A DNA stretch of 64,000 nucleotides from Pseudomonas sp. S06B 330 (GCF_002845275.2 NZ_CP088149.1:1608501-1672500); one strand, 5' to 3'; positions 1 through 10,177 are shown, counted from the first letter of the stretch. Made by a program: numbers and translations. Notes: generated by a model from the sequence alone, not told the origin.

Positions 1-170
1 TTGTTGTCCAGGCAGCTATCAACGGGACCAGCGCTGTAATCTTCATTATTGCTTGCCAATTTCTTCCATTGGAGGCGGCCTCCTTATTGTTGGTCGCTTC
101 CTACTTTGTCCTTTCACTTGCCCTTGGCCTACGTGTGCACTATCTAACCGGCATAGCTAAGGAGGCATAA
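1..170 (+). CDS. C-terminus of a membrane protein, probably polysaccharide export/flippase
   Basis: An open frame enters from the left edge (codons in phase with position 3) and ends at TAA 168-170. The visible 55 residues are very hydrophobic, with stretches such as SAVIFIIACQFLPL and SLLLVASYFVLSLALGL, and end in HYLTGIAKEA. They fit the last one or two membrane helices of a polytopic inner-membrane protein. Its place just before polysaccharide genes suggests a Wzx-type flippase, but no diagnostic motif is visible, so the function is inference. The stop lies 2 bases before the next ATG, so the two genes are probably co-transcribed. Confidence 0.6.
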   Translation, partial: VVQAAINGTSAVIFIIACQFLPLEAASLLLVASYFVLSLALGLRVHYLTGIAKEA

Positions 171-172
171 GA

Positions 173-1420
173 ATGAATCAGTTCGTAGATTATAAAAAAA
201 TTCAAGCATTCAAAACTTGTCGCACAGCTATGTTGAAAGGTGTTAATTATGCGCACGTTGTTGCTCCATTTTTATACGATAAATCTGTGCTCGGTTTTTT
301 CAAGAAACTGATGTTTTCCTTGTTTTTTTCTACGCGTGTCACAATGCATGAGTCGAAAGGAAATGCATTGCTTTTGTATTACTCATGCCGGCATAAGCGT
401 AGGGCTGATTATGATTATATTCCACAGCGATTGCGTGAGTTACTTGGCACTCGGTGTGAGTATTTTGAGTCTTTAGAACGATTCTCATTCGTCCAGGCGC
501 TACACACACTTAAAAAAATTCCCGAGGCATGGCGGTGCGCTGATGGCTATCGCGTTAATTATTTTCATCGGTTGGGTTGCGCCTTGCTAATTGCAAAATA
601 TAGCTCAACTGCAGAGCGGGTGTTTCTCCCATTTTTGCAGGATAAGCGCAGGCTCGTTACTTTTTGTGATGCCCAGGCACCGGAAAATTTATTGGCACAA
701 ATGGCAAATTTCTCTGGTATTGAGACCTTTACCACCCAGCATGGACAGTATCGAATTCTTGAAGCCTGTAATATAAGTTCTGATGCCGAAGTGTATGAAA
801 ATTTTGTTTCAAATTACATTTTTTGCTGGGGTGAGGCAACACGGAAAGACTTCGTGAGAGTTGGCTTCAAACCCGAGCAGTTCATAATCACAGGTTGGAT
901 AAAGCAATGGACTAGTGTAGCTAGCCATGCGCAGCTTGGAGTATTTGGAGTGATGCTCAATGGTGAAAATGGAAGAGAGTCTAATGCTGAACTATTGAAA
1001 GCTGCAAAGTCCGTTGCTGGTTCGCTAAATTTAAGTTATTTAGTTCGCTTACATCCATGGAGCAAGCCAAAGCAATATGCGGAATTTCTCGATCATCGAT
1101 GTTCAGGTATAGGCCATTACGGCTTGTCCTCATATTTAGGACAAGTCGACTTTAGCCTTGCACACATGACGGGTGCAAGCATAGAAATGTTGTATTCCAG
1201 TGCTCCTATTTATTTGTTGGATGACGGGAAGCTCGCTGACGCATTTCGCGTTAATGGCTTGAGTTATAGCACTCCAGATACAATCGCTGCTGCAGTATTT
1301 AAAGATATGCAGTTTCCGGATTTGGCAAGGAAAAGAATCCAAAGTCTCAGCAAGTGGTTCAATGATGATAATGCTCAGGCCGCACGTATTTGTGCCGCCT
1401 TGCTCGATGAGAGGAACTGA
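173..1420 (+). CDS. Unrecognised surface-polysaccharide biosynthesis protein (GT-B-like)
   Basis: This 415-residue soluble protein starts at an ATG with an excellent GGAGG site 8 bases upstream. I do not recognise a named family. Visible features are a TTQHGQYR motif near residue 190, FCWGEATRKDF near 217, RLHPWSKP near 292, and HMTGASIEMLYSSAPIYLLDDG in the C-terminal third. An HGQY/HG motif followed later by RxHP and a Gly-Ala-Ser-x-E segment recalls the nucleotide-sugar or CDP-glycerol binding half of GT-B transferases such as capsule KpsC/KpsS-like and TagF-like proteins. It sits between a membrane protein and an acetyltransferase in the polysaccharide locus. A glycosyl- or glycerophospho-transferase role is inference. 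Codon use is AT-rich compared with genes beyond 12 kb. Confidence 0.75.
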   Translation: MNQFVDYKKIQAFKTCRTAMLKGVNYAHVVAPFLYDKSVLGFFKKLMFSLFFSTRVTMHESKGNALLLYYSCRHKRRADYDYIPQRLRELLGTRCEYFESLERFSFVQALHTLKKIPEAWRCADGYRVNYFHRLGCALLIAKYSSTAERVFLPFLQDKRRLVTFCDAQAPENLLAQMANFSGIETFTTQHGQYRILEACNISSDAEVYENFVSNYIFCWGEATRKDFVRVGFKPEQFIITGWIKQWTSVASHAQLGVFGVMLNGENGRESNAELLKAAKSVAGSLNLSYLVRLHPWSKPKQYAEFLDHRCSGIGHYGLSSYLGQVDFSLAHMTGASIEMLYSSAPIYLLDDGKLADAFRVNGLSYSTPDTIAAAVFKDMQFPDLARKRIQSLSKWFNDDNAQAARICAALLDERN

Positions 1421-1421
1421 G

Positions 1422-1976
1422 ATGCACCGTCTATTTAAACTACTCTGGGGTGCTCGTGCATTATTCTATAAACTCATTTTCGGCCGCCTTTCCATACCAA
1501 GTTACATTGGCCCGCCAGTATTTCTCATGAATACCCGACGAATGTATATTGGCAAACGTGTCCGGATTTTTCCAGGACTACGGGCAGAGTGTCACGGGGA
1601 AGGACAGCTTTTTGTACACGACAATGTGTCTATAGGCCAAGGCTTTCATGTTATTGCCAGTGGCGATCTACATATTGAAACGGGTTGCTTGATTTCCGCT
1701 AACGTATTTGTCACCGATACTGACCACACGTTTGATCGTGTTGACAAGCCTGTGTTCGATCAGCCTGACAGGATCAGACCTACCCGCATCGGTGAAAACT
1801 GCTTTCTTGGCATCGGAGTTCGCATTCAGGCCGGAACGATCCTTGGCAAGGGTTGTGTAGTTGGTGCGAATTCGGTTGTTCGCGGAGAGTTTCCCGATCA
1901 CTGTGTGATCGTTGGCGCGCCTGCTCGTGTAATTAAACATTACGACCCTGCATTGGGACAGTGGCAGCGCTGCTGA
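1422..1976 (+). CDS. Hexapeptide-repeat (LbH) O-acetyltransferase
   Basis: This is a 184-residue protein of the left-handed beta-helix family (WbbJ/maltose-acetyltransferase group), which transfers acetyl from acetyl-CoA to a sugar hydroxyl. The hexapeptide register is clear in the second half (IGENCFLGIGVRIQAGTIL, then VVGANSVV). TDTDHTF near residue 105 carries the usual catalytic His, and the C-terminal signature VIVGAPARVIK is typical. A longer in-frame start exists at 1362, but the ATG at 1422 has GAGG about 8 bases upstream, begins 1 base after the previous stop, and gives the family's usual length. It probably acetylates a residue of the surface polysaccharide made by this locus. Confidence 0.88.
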   Translation: MHRLFKLLWGARALFYKLIFGRLSIPSYIGPPVFLMNTRRMYIGKRVRIFPGLRAECHGEGQLFVHDNVSIGQGFHVIASGDLHIETGCLISANVFVTDTDHTFDRVDKPVFDQPDRIRPTRIGENCFLGIGVRIQAGTILGKGCVVGANSVVRGEFPDHCVIVGAPARVIKHYDPALGQWQRC

Positions 1977-2006
1977 TTGGCTACGAATTACGACCCTTTT
2001 ATTTAG

Positions 2007-2882
<876 letters not shown>

Positions 2883-2885
2883 CCC

Positions 2886-3845
2886 ATGGACAGTAAGAAT
2901 AGTAATTCCACCACACAGCCAAATTACCTTGCTTCTGCTCGTCGGGTCTTCCATATCGAAGCTGAATCGGTAGCAGCACTGTCAGCTAGGTTGGACGCAA
3001 ACTTTAGCACTACTGTTGATCGCGTATTACGCTCCCGTGGTCGAGTTATTGTTTGTGGTATGGGTAAGTCTGGAATTATCGGTAAGAAAATTGCGGCTAC
3101 GCTAGCAAGTACGGGAACACCTAGTTTCTTCATGCATCCTGGTGAAGCCTATCATGGCGATTTGGGTATGGTGACGAACGAGGATGTGTTTGTTGCTATT
3201 TCCAACTCCGGTGAAACCGATGAAGTAATTAAGCTGTTACCGTTTCTGAAGGATAATGGCAACTTTCTCGTTGCGATCACTGGTAACTCGTCCTCTTCAT
3301 TGTCGCGCGCTGCCGATTGTCATCTTGACGTGCACGTTGAGCAGGAAGCTTGTCCACTACAATTGGCTCCGACATCCTCTACTACCGCAACTCTTGCGAT
3401 GGGCGATGCTTTGGCTGTGACCTTGATGGAGGCGCGGGGGTTTAAGCCCGAGCATTTCGCTCGTTTTCACCCAGGCGGTTCTTTAGGTCGTCGCCTTTTA
3501 TCCTTTGTAGAAGATGAGATGGTCAAGGACGACTTACCGTTCGTAGCTGAGGGAGCCAAAGTTTTAGAGCTGATTAAAATAATGACTCATGGCTCCTTAG
3601 GGCTGGCTATTGTTGAAGCGGAAGAAGGTTGGGGAGTGGTGACCGATGGTGATATCAGGCGCGCCATCGAGTGTTATGGTGAAGATGTATTTTCCAAAAA
3701 AGCCATTGAGCTGATGAGTGCTGAGCCGGTTACTATTTCTGTGGGGACTCGAATTGAAGATGCTTTATCTGTGATGGAGAATCGTCAAATTACCTCTCTG
3801 CTAGTGAAAAAGAATAATGACGTTGTCGGCGTATTCAAAAAATAA
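2886..3845 (+). CDS. kdsD: D-arabinose-5-phosphate isomerase (KdsD/KpsF family)
   Basis: This enzyme interconverts ribulose 5-phosphate and arabinose 5-phosphate, the first step toward Kdo. The 319 residues show an N-terminal SIS domain (VCGMGKSGIIGKKIAATL near residue 57, FFMHPGEAYHGDLGM near 80, AISNSGETDEV near 103, CPLQLAPTSSTTATLA near 156) and two C-terminal CBS domains from about residue 205 to the end. FHPGGSLGRRL marks the join. It starts 3 bases after kdsA and is surely co-transcribed. A linked kdsA-kdsD pair inside a polysaccharide locus recalls kpsF/kpsU-type group 2 capsule clusters. It may equally be an extra Kdo supply for LPS. Confidence 0.93.
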   Translation: MDSKNSNSTTQPNYLASARRVFHIEAESVAALSARLDANFSTTVDRVLRSRGRVIVCGMGKSGIIGKKIAATLASTGTPSFFMHPGEAYHGDLGMVTNEDVFVAISNSGETDEVIKLLPFLKDNGNFLVAITGNSSSSLSRAADCHLDVHVEQEACPLQLAPTSSTTATLAMGDALAVTLMEARGFKPEHFARFHPGGSLGRRLLSFVEDEMVKDDLPFVAEGAKVLELIKIMTHGSLGLAIVEAEEGWGVVTDGDIRRAIECYGEDVFSKKAIELMSAEPVTISVGTRIEDALSVMENRQITSLLVKKNNDVVGVFKK

Positions 3846-3874
3846 GTTGCTGTTCTATATTGGCAGGGGGGAGG

Positions 3875-4972
3875 ATGGATACGCGAGTCTTGACTGGGCT
3901 AAGGTTTCTGGCCGCAGCAATTGTTGTTATTTTTCATTTTGGCAAGGACGTTGAGTTGGTGTCCTCTGTAGGTAAGGGTTTTTTGACTGCAGGGCCACAA
4001 ATGGTTGGCTTTTTCTTTGTGCTTTCCGGATTTATTATGGCTTACGTCTATTTGGCGCGGCCTGATTTTCGGATTGGCGAGTATTTTGTCGCGCGATTTT
4101 CCAGGATTGTTCCGGTTTACATGCTGGCATTATTGAGCCTGCTCTGTTTTAGGTCCTTTGGGGGGTGGCAGTTGGTTGTTGATGTGACTCTTCTTAAGGC
4201 TTGGTTTCCTCAATTTGCGGCTTGGGGTAACTATCCTGGTTGGTCGATATCTGTGGAGTTGTTTTTTTATACGATTTTCCCTTTTGTACTTATATTAATA
4301 AAGGATTTGAAATTTTCTGCTTTTGGATTTGTTGGGGCGGCGCTATTGTTTTGGGTGTTTTCTCAGCTTGTGTTGGGTAATCTGTATTCGTCTGATTTAT
4401 ATAAAGTTGGTGGGAAATTTGGGCATGGCCTGATTTTTTACTTCCCACTGTCACATCTCTCCAGTTTTATACTAGGACTAGCAACGGCATATGTATTGCT
4501 TGCTTATAGGTCGAGTCTTGGCACTACCCTTGCTGTTAGATTGTGCTTCCTTGGTGCGTGGGGAGCTGCTTATCTAATATATGAGATTCTAAATACTAGG
4601 GTATCTACCTTTTTAGGTATTAAAATATTGAATGCTGCTGGAGGTTTGGCCCCACTCTATGCGTTGTTTATTTTTTCAGTCGTTGTCGCTTCTCGCGGCT
4701 TTGGGTGGCTCTTGGCGAATAAGACCTCTGTTTTACTAGGGGAGGCAAGTTATGCGCTGTATATTCTTCAGTTGCCGGTTTTCCTTGCTTTCAATAAGTT
4801 TTTCGTGGGTAGCCATTTACTTTCTGGAGACACTGCTTTCTATCTGTATTTTTTATTCCTTGTGATGATTTCTATTTTGGTCTTCATGTTTGTGGAGAGG
4901 CCAGCTCGGGATTGGTTGAATAATGTTTATCGACGGTTCACATCGTCTAGTAAACAGACCTGTGTGGCGTAG
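3875..4972 (+). CDS. Acyltransferase-3 family O-acyltransferase (OafA-like)
   Basis: This is a 365-residue integral membrane protein with about ten hydrophobic segments. It belongs to the acyltransferase-3 family, which moves acetyl or other acyl groups onto surface sugars. The family's opening motif is visible (LTGLRFLAAAIVVIFHFG, with the Arg...His pair), followed by FVLSGFIMAYVYLARPDF, a YPGWSISVELFFY segment, and ASYALYILQLPVFL near the C-terminus. The frame opens 15 bases earlier at a TTG, but ATG 3875 directly follows a very strong GGGGGGAGG site, so I choose it. This is the first of three acyltransferase-3 genes in the locus. Base composition is AT-rich. Confidence 0.88.
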   Translation: MDTRVLTGLRFLAAAIVVIFHFGKDVELVSSVGKGFLTAGPQMVGFFFVLSGFIMAYVYLARPDFRIGEYFVARFSRIVPVYMLALLSLLCFRSFGGWQLVVDVTLLKAWFPQFAAWGNYPGWSISVELFFYTIFPFVLILIKDLKFSAFGFVGAALLFWVFSQLVLGNLYSSDLYKVGGKFGHGLIFYFPLSHLSSFILGLATAYVLLAYRSSLGTTLAVRLCFLGAWGAAYLIYEILNTRVSTFLGIKILNAAGGLAPLYALFIFSVVVASRGFGWLLANKTSVLLGEASYALYILQLPVFLAFNKFFVGSHLLSGDTAFYLYFLFLVMISILVFMFVERPARDWLNNVYRRFTSSSKQTCVA

Positions 4973-5621
4973 TTTTCAGTATGCCAGAAATACTATTTAA
5001 ATTGATGTCGTTAAGCGTCTATATGCTAGGATGAATACTATCTTTTTCTCCTGGTGTGTATTGGGATTGCACGTGGCTTTGCATTATTGGTTGAGCGAGG
5101 TACATTGGTGATCCCTGCTACGATAATGGTGTCCTAGGTAAGCGAGATGCCTATTAATCGTACTAGCCATTGATAAAAATAAGGATTACCAGGGCCCGCT
5201 TATGCTTTCCAGCGTGCGTGGGGGGAATGGCTCTGGTGACTTTCGAGAGACTCCGGGTTAACACGTGAATTGGTTTACAGTTTATTTCAGGCAATGCATC
5301 GTTGCTCAGAGAGGGTCTGTCATGCCGCGCGATTCTTACACGTAAACACCGTCAACCTTCAAATGATACGGTCTGATTCGCGCCAGCAAGCCGGGCAGGG
5401 CACGACCCGAGTCATCTTGGCGAGAAAGCAGTTTTGGAGGAGCGGTTGTCGACGTATTCAGATCTCGAAAATTCACCTGACCCGTCTGGCGGCTCGGCTT
5501 AGGCGGTTGGGTCCCTTGCTGCATATTTGAAGACGTGTTCGGAGTTTCCTTAGAAATCTGCAGTAAAGGGCAGTATTATTGTCATCCTCGTTCGCGTTCA
5601 GTCGGAGTTTTTGTAAAGGAT
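4973..5621. other. 649-bp intergenic gap inside the polysaccharide locus
   Basis: No convincing gene was found. The first half is AT-rich and looks like a promoter region for the operon starting with the sugar-phosphate transferase. A more GC-rich patch from about 5336 to 5524 has a 62-codon open frame on the minus strand, ending in RPYHLKVDGVYV. It has no visible ribosome-binding site, and I treat it as a possible gene fragment only. I looked for an ops/JUMPStart (GGCGGTAG) element and did not see one. Confidence 0.5.
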
Positions 5622-7007
5622 ATGCAAGCTATTCCTCGTTATAAGCCAACCTTTGCCGAGCGCTATCCGGTGCCTGTTTTTGTGGCGTTACTGGATTTTT
5701 TGATTGTACTGATAGCAGGTGTCCTGGCTCATTATTACCGCTTTGGTAGCCTGGAAATGAACGGCCGTTACAACACCGCGACGATGCTGACGGCGATTGT
5801 GGTCGTGCTCTGCCTAGGAATGGGCGGGGTTTATGGTTCCCAGCGAGGGTACGCGTTCTTACGTCAATTTACTGTACTGTTGGCTGGGTGGTTCGCAGCG
5901 GCCGGCATTTTGCTATCGCTTACGTTTTTTCTGAAAGTTTCCGAGAACTATTCGCGAATATGGTTCAGCACCACACTGCTTGCAGGTGGAGGATTGAGCT
6001 TATTGCTTCGTTTGACAGTCTTCTTGCTGCTGCGGCGATTGCGCGCGTCGGGGATGAATCTGAAAACCGTTTTACTTGTGGATTCAGGCGGCATGTTGGC
6101 CAGCCAGTTGAGCAGCGGCCCTGCGCTTGACGAATATGGTTTCAAGGTGGTTCAAAGTCTACCGTTCCGTTTGGAAGAGGGCTGGTTGGAACATTTGGTT
6201 GCAAAAGTCAACGAGCTAGGAGTGCATGAGGTCTGGTTGTGCTTGCCGCTGAGCGAAGGCGGAGGGATTCGTTCAATTATGTATGCACTTCGCCATCATA
6301 CTGTTGCAGTCCGATTTATTCCTGAGTGGGATGATATTCCTCTGCTTAATCACAAAGTCAGTCATATAGCGGGTGTCTATTCGCTTGACTTGAGTTGTAG
6401 TCCCATGGATGGGCCGCCACGCTTGCTCAAGCGTTTGGAAGATCTCGTGTTGGGCGCTTTAATTTCATTGCTGATTGCACCAGTTTGCTTGATGATTGCG
6501 ATAGCAATCAAATTGACCTCGAATGGACCAATTTTGTTCAAACAGTACCGTACCGGTATTAACGGAAAGCGTTTTAAGGTTTATAAATTTCGTTCCATGG
6601 TTGTTCATCGGGAGAATTCGGAGAGTGTGACTCAGGCAACGCGGAATGATTCGCGCATTACGCGAGTTGGCGCGTTTCTAAGGCGTACAAGCCTTGATGA
6701 GTTGCCGCAGTTTTTCAATGTGCTGCAGGGACGTATGTCTATTGTTGGGCCGCGTCCTCATGCTTTATCACATAATGAATACTATAAAGATTTGGTTGAA
6801 TCATACATGCAGCGTCACAAGGTCAAACCGGGTATTACTGGTTGGGCTCAAGTTAGCGGCTATCGCGGCGAAACCGATACGTTAGAGAAGATGAAGAAGC
6901 GAGTGGAGCACGATCTTTGGTATATCGGTAACTGGTCGCTTTGGCTGGACTTGAAGATAATCTTTCTAACAGTATTCAAGGGTTTTATAAATAAAAACGC
7001 GTATTGA
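5622..7007 (+). CDS. Undecaprenyl-phosphate sugar-1-phosphate transferase (WcaJ family)
   Basis: This enzyme starts a polysaccharide repeat unit by moving a sugar 1-phosphate, usually glucose 1-phosphate, onto undecaprenyl phosphate at the inner membrane. The 461 residues contain four to five N-terminal membrane segments, a Rossmann-like central part (around residues 145-250), one more membrane helix ([21 protein letters not shown]) and the C-terminal bacterial sugar transferase domain. That domain shows [35 protein letters not shown] and [17 protein letters not shown]. The frame extends upstream to 5535, but ATG 5622 has AAGGA 3-7 bases upstream and matches usual family starts. It probably primes synthesis of the O-antigen or exopolysaccharide encoded to its left. 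Confidence 0.93.
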   Translation: MQAIPRYKPTFAERYPVPVFVALLDFLIVLIAGVLAHYYRFGSLEMNGRYNTATMLTAIVVVLCLGMGGVYGSQRGYAFLRQFTVLLAGWFAAAGILLSLTFFLKVSENYSRIWFSTTLLAGGGLSLLLRLTVFLLLRRLRASGMNLKTVLLVDSGGMLASQLSSGPALDEYGFKVVQSLPFRLEEGWLEHLVAKVNELGVHEVWLCLPLSEGGGIRSIMYALRHHTVAVRFIPEWDDIPLLNHKVSHIAGVYSLDLSCSPMDGPPRLLKRLEDLVLGALISLLIAPVCLMIAIAIKLTSNGPILFKQYRTGINGKRFKVYKFRSMVVHRENSESVTQATRNDSRITRVGAFLRRTSLDELPQFFNVLQGRMSIVGPRPHALSHNEYYKDLVESYMQRHKVKPGITGWAQVSGYRGETDTLEKMKKRVEHDLWYIGNWSLWLDLKIIFLTVFKGFINKNAY

Positions 7008-7033
7008 TGTTGGTGCGAGTGTAGCGAGAGCAT

Positions 7034-8275
7034 ATGAAAATTGGCAAATTAAGTGCCGTGACTGAGCATTTTATGACCATTCGTTGGTCGGCAGTAATGG
7101 CTTGGATGTTAACTATCGGATTCTTTGTTCAGATAAGTGGTAAGGTCTGGATAGTCTCGGGTAGTGGTCGAAATGCTCAAATTTATATATGGCTATTGTT
7201 GCCAGCTCTGATTTTTTCACTCTACAGAATTATTGCGAAGGGTGGCTTCAAGCTTGATTTAAAGTATCTACCGTGGGCCTTGTTCCTAGGTTGGGTGGCG
7301 ATGAGTACGTTGTGGGCTACAGGCTCCGAAGCCAGTCCGCACACGTTAGCGAAGCGCTGTCTTTTCATCGGGATATACTTAGTGTCGATTAATTTGTTAT
7401 TTAACCGTCATGAGATGTTTTTTCGCCGTGCCTTGCTGGCAGCTGTGATCGTGGTTGCTTTTGGAGCCATGGTAAGTTTGATCTATCAATATGGTGTGCT
7501 CGACAAGCCAATGACTTATCGCGCATTTCGGATAGACCGCATGGGGGTCGGAGATTTTGCAAACTATGGTTGGCCTGTAGCTGCTGGTATTTTCAATGGT
7601 GCCGTAGCTACTTGGGCAATCGGGATGGCACTTGATAAACGAATTAGTAACTGGGCAACGTCTGCTTGGTTGATGGTCTTCATTGTCCTGGCTGCTTATG
7701 TGTTAATGACAGGGACACGGGGCGCCTGGTTCGCGCTACTTGTCGGTTGCATATTTGCGGTGGTAATGCAGAAGTCAAAGCGTGGCATTTGGGGGGTGGG
7801 GCTCTTTGCAGTTGTTGCCTTTGCTGGGGTTTTTCTTTTTTGGGATCAAATAGTTGATGAGGTGGGAAGGCGGCAGTTATCCGGTCGCGGACCAATCTGG
7901 GCTTACTACTTCGACATTATGTCGGGACATTGGCTCTTTGGGCATGGGTTAGGTACTCCCTTCGAGTATGTGTGGCCGAATGGGAAAATGATTTCCCCTC
8001 ATGCTCATAGCCTCTATCTACAGCAAATTTTCGATAGCGGTGTAATCTCATTTGGGTTATTGATTTTTGGTCTATTGGGGTTGTGCTACAAAGCTTGGCA
8101 TCTGCGCAACGATCCTTGGGTTCGTTTGACTTTTCCGGCGTTAGCGTATGCATTGATCGCAATGCTGACTGATGTTGAGCGAATTATCACGCGACCTAGT
8201 GATTATTGGACGGTTTTCTGGTTGCCAGTTGCTATTTTACTTGCGGTGCCGAATCGTCTGAAAGAATCTGGATGA
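7034..8275 (+). CDS. O-antigen ligase / polymerase family membrane protein
   Basis: This 413-residue polytopic membrane protein has about eleven hydrophobic segments. The Wzy_C/WaaL signature is in the C-terminal half: MTGTRGAWFALL near residue 225, GRGPIWAYYFDIM near 285, LFGHGLGTPFEY near 300, and SPHAHSLYLQQIFDSGVISF with the conserved His-rich large periplasmic loop. Family members attach finished O-polysaccharide to lipid A-core, polymerise repeats, or glycosylate pilin; sequence alone does not separate these. It starts 26 bases after the sugar-phosphate transferase and is likely in the same transcript. AGCGAGAG precedes the ATG. Confidence 0.88.
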   Translation: MKIGKLSAVTEHFMTIRWSAVMAWMLTIGFFVQISGKVWIVSGSGRNAQIYIWLLLPALIFSLYRIIAKGGFKLDLKYLPWALFLGWVAMSTLWATGSEASPHTLAKRCLFIGIYLVSINLLFNRHEMFFRRALLAAVIVVAFGAMVSLIYQYGVLDKPMTYRAFRIDRMGVGDFANYGWPVAAGIFNGAVATWAIGMALDKRISNWATSAWLMVFIVLAAYVLMTGTRGAWFALLVGCIFAVVMQKSKRGIWGVGLFAVVAFAGVFLFWDQIVDEVGRRQLSGRGPIWAYYFDIMSGHWLFGHGLGTPFEYVWPNGKMISPHAHSLYLQQIFDSGVISFGLLIFGLLGLCYKAWHLRNDPWVRLTFPALAYALIAMLTDVERIITRPSDYWTVFWLPVAILLAVPNRLKESG

Positions 8276-8314
8276 AATCATTTTAATCTCAGGTTTATCG
8301 ATTAAAGCCAATCA

Positions 8315-8360
8315 GGGTGTAGCAGTTCACGAGTGCAGACTTCCCTATTTTGCTACACCC
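8315..8360. repeat. Inverted repeat after the ligase gene
   Basis: Ten-base arms GGGTGTAGCA (8315-8324) and TGCTACACCC (8351-8360) are perfectly complementary across a 26-base loop. There is no T-run, so it is not a classic rho-independent terminator. It may act as an mRNA 3' stabiliser or a binding site. Confidence 0.6.
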
Positions 8361-8431
8361 ATTAGTTGTCTCTTGATAATTTGCGTGGGCCGTGATGTAG
8401 GCTGCACGCTCTAGGCCTTGGTCTTACCACT

Positions 8432-9544
8432 ATGACACTAACAAATTTACTTCCTTTAATTATTTTTTCACTATTTTTATTTTTTGCCTGGGCAGTGACA
8501 GCTAGGTCTAGTGTTACTGAAATTTCTAATGGTAATAGGTTTGATTATATAGATGGGCTTAGAGGCATAGCAGCGGTAGGAGTGGTCGCTACTCATTTCT
8601 GGAGAATAACACCATCGGGCTCTGGGGTGTCATTCCTATTTGAAGGTCGTGCTAATTATGGTCCACTAGGTGTTCAGATTTTTTTTTGTATTACAGGCTT
8701 TTTATTTTTTGGCCAAATGATTCACAGGAGAGGCGAATTTTCTTGGGATGTTTTCTATCGTTCAAGGGTTAGGCGCATAGTTCCAGGATACCTCGTATTC
8801 TATGTGCTCGGTGTTATGGCGGTGATTATCTATGGGGATGTTGGTAAGGCTTCTTTTGGTCAGTTGGCAAATATCGTAGATATGGCATTTATGGGGTTTG
8901 CGGGGAAAGGCGAGGGTAAAGTTTTTGCCGCTGTTCACCTTGATCTTATATTTGGCGTGATCTGGACGCTTAAGTATGAGATTCTTTTTTATACGTCATT
9001 TCCTTTTGTGGTTTACTTTATTGCTCGAGTGGGTGTTGGCGCAGGCTTTGCGATTATCTTTGCTATTGTTATGTACGAGTTGGCGAGGACAGGCGAAACT
9101 TTTTTCGGGTACTTTCTAACCGGGGGTGTCGCTTATCTTTTGGCAAGAAAGTTTAGTCCTCCTATTGCGGTTAGGTTGGTTTTTGGGTTTTTTATCCTAT
9201 TTTTGGTTTTCTATTTGATTTACTCCAGCTATCCATCATATGGGTGGGAGCGCTTTTTACTAGCGTCTTTGTTGTTTTTGCTTATTGCTTTGTGTAAGCC
9301 GAAAATTCTTTCCTCTAGACCGCTTAGGTTGTTGGGTGATATAAGTTATAGTATGTATCTTTTACATGCTCCGGTTTTGATTGTTAATCGGGTTTTTTTT
9401 AGGGATGTTGTTTCTGTTGGTCATTACGGGGGAGGGGTGTTTATACTCGTGACTTTTGTCGGTGTTATGACAGTGTTCGTCTTGTCGCTCATTCAGTATA
9501 AATACATCGAACTTCCATTTATTCGTAAATCTAGTATTGGCTAG
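8432..9544 (+). CDS. Acyltransferase-3 family O-acyltransferase (second copy)
   Basis: This 370-residue membrane protein has an N-terminal hydrophobic anchor (residues 1-25), then the family start DYIDGLRGIAAVGVVATHFWRI with the Arg...His pair, FFCITGFLFFGQMIHRR, YRSRVRRIVPGYLVFYV, WTLKYEILFYTSFPF, and LGDISYSMYLLHAPVLIVN near the end. It probably O-acylates the local polysaccharide on the periplasmic side. The ATG follows an AT-rich upstream stretch; I see no strong Shine-Dalgarno site, which fits a foreign or weakly expressed gene. Its last codons lie within a 10-bp tandem repeat, so slippage there could alter the C-terminus. Confidence 0.85.
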   Translation: MTLTNLLPLIIFSLFLFFAWAVTARSSVTEISNGNRFDYIDGLRGIAAVGVVATHFWRITPSGSGVSFLFEGRANYGPLGVQIFFCITGFLFFGQMIHRRGEFSWDVFYRSRVRRIVPGYLVFYVLGVMAVIIYGDVGKASFGQLANIVDMAFMGFAGKGEGKVFAAVHLDLIFGVIWTLKYEILFYTSFPFVVYFIARVGVGAGFAIIFAIVMYELARTGETFFGYFLTGGVAYLLARKFSPPIAVRLVFGFFILFLVFYLIYSSYPSYGWERFLLASLLFLLIALCKPKILSSRPLRLLGDISYSMYLLHAPVLIVNRVFFRDVVSVGHYGGGVFILVTFVGVMTVFVLSLIQYKYIELPFIRKSSIG

Positions 9545-9560
9545 TATTGGCTAGTTGTGG
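9531..9560 (+). repeat. 10-bp tandem repeat at the 3' end of the acyltransferase gene
   Basis: CTAGTATTGG occurs twice exactly (9531-9540, 9541-9550), followed by a decayed third unit CTAGTTGTGG. The stop codon of the acyltransferase lies in the second unit. Confidence 0.8.
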
Positions 9561-9637
9561 TTAGTGAATGAGGAAGTCGATTAGTTGATATTGCGTATGT
9601 TATCGATAGTTCTGGAGTTGATGAACTCCCCTCGTCT

Positions 9638-10075
9638 GATTCAGTAACGATTTCCCCAACATTTGACTCCCTCCAGTCCGTTCTAAGTTTCAAAGGCAGC
9701 TAAGGAAAAGCTGCCTTCGCAACCACATAGGAGTCTCAACACATGCGTAACACCGTCCTGTGCTAGCTGCTGCTCCCTCTGTTCGCAAGCGCCTCCCTGC
9801 AGCACCCGCCGCTGATCCTGTTGTAGCCCCGGTGGCAGTCGTCGCGGCACAACACCCCGTCGCCGCCTGGACCTGAATACCGCCGACGCCCCAACCCTGC
9901 AATCCACTCTGGCTGGCATCGGTAAAACCAGATCTGAAGCCATCGTCGCTTATCGCGAAGAACATAGAGCCTTCGCTTCAGTGGGTGAGTAGGTGGAGAT
10001 CAAGGGCATCGGCAAGGAGCTGCTTGAACGCAAGCGTTACGAGTTCAGCGTTAACTAGCGCTTCCACAGAATGCC
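9638..10075 (+). repeat. Left copy of a ~440-bp direct repeat carrying a dead comEA-like gene
   Basis: From GATTCAGTAACGATT (9638) to just past the stop of the dead gene, this stretch matches 11835-12290 almost base for base. The match covers the upstream region (TTCAAAGGCAGC, AGGAAAAGCTGCCTTCGCAA), the ribosome-binding site (TAGGAGTC), the coding region and a GCCGGCC-like tail. The two copies are in the same orientation and enclose the minus-strand acyltransferase. Confidence 0.9.
9743..10058 (+). pseudogene. Decayed duplicate of the ComEA-like helix-hairpin-helix gene
   Basis: The copy starts like the intact gene at 11948 (ATGCGTAACACCGTCCTG) but runs into TAG after seven codons. It then has a deletion in the signal-peptide region and further stops (for example a TAG where the intact gene has codons for LLE). 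The helix-hairpin-helix part (CTGGCATCGGTAAAACC..., ATCAAGGGCATCGGCAAG) is still easy to recognise at the DNA level, so decay is recent or slow. The gene ends at a TAG in the same context (GTTAACTAG) as the intact copy. Confidence 0.9.
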
Positions 10076-10177
10076 GGCCTAGTCGGAAGGAACGCTCACT
10101 GCTGCGTCCTGCATAATGCTAACTCGCTGTCCGCATGAAAAGTGCCGACAGTTTAAGTGTCGACGCTTTGTGTCGCG

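Noticed and set aside
5270..5530. 86-codon plus-strand frame in the 5-kb gap
   Set aside because: Arg/His/Cys-rich product, no RBS, no family.
8315..8360. Rho-independent terminator after the O-antigen ligase gene
   Set aside because: The stem is good but the loop is 26 bases and there is no T-run.
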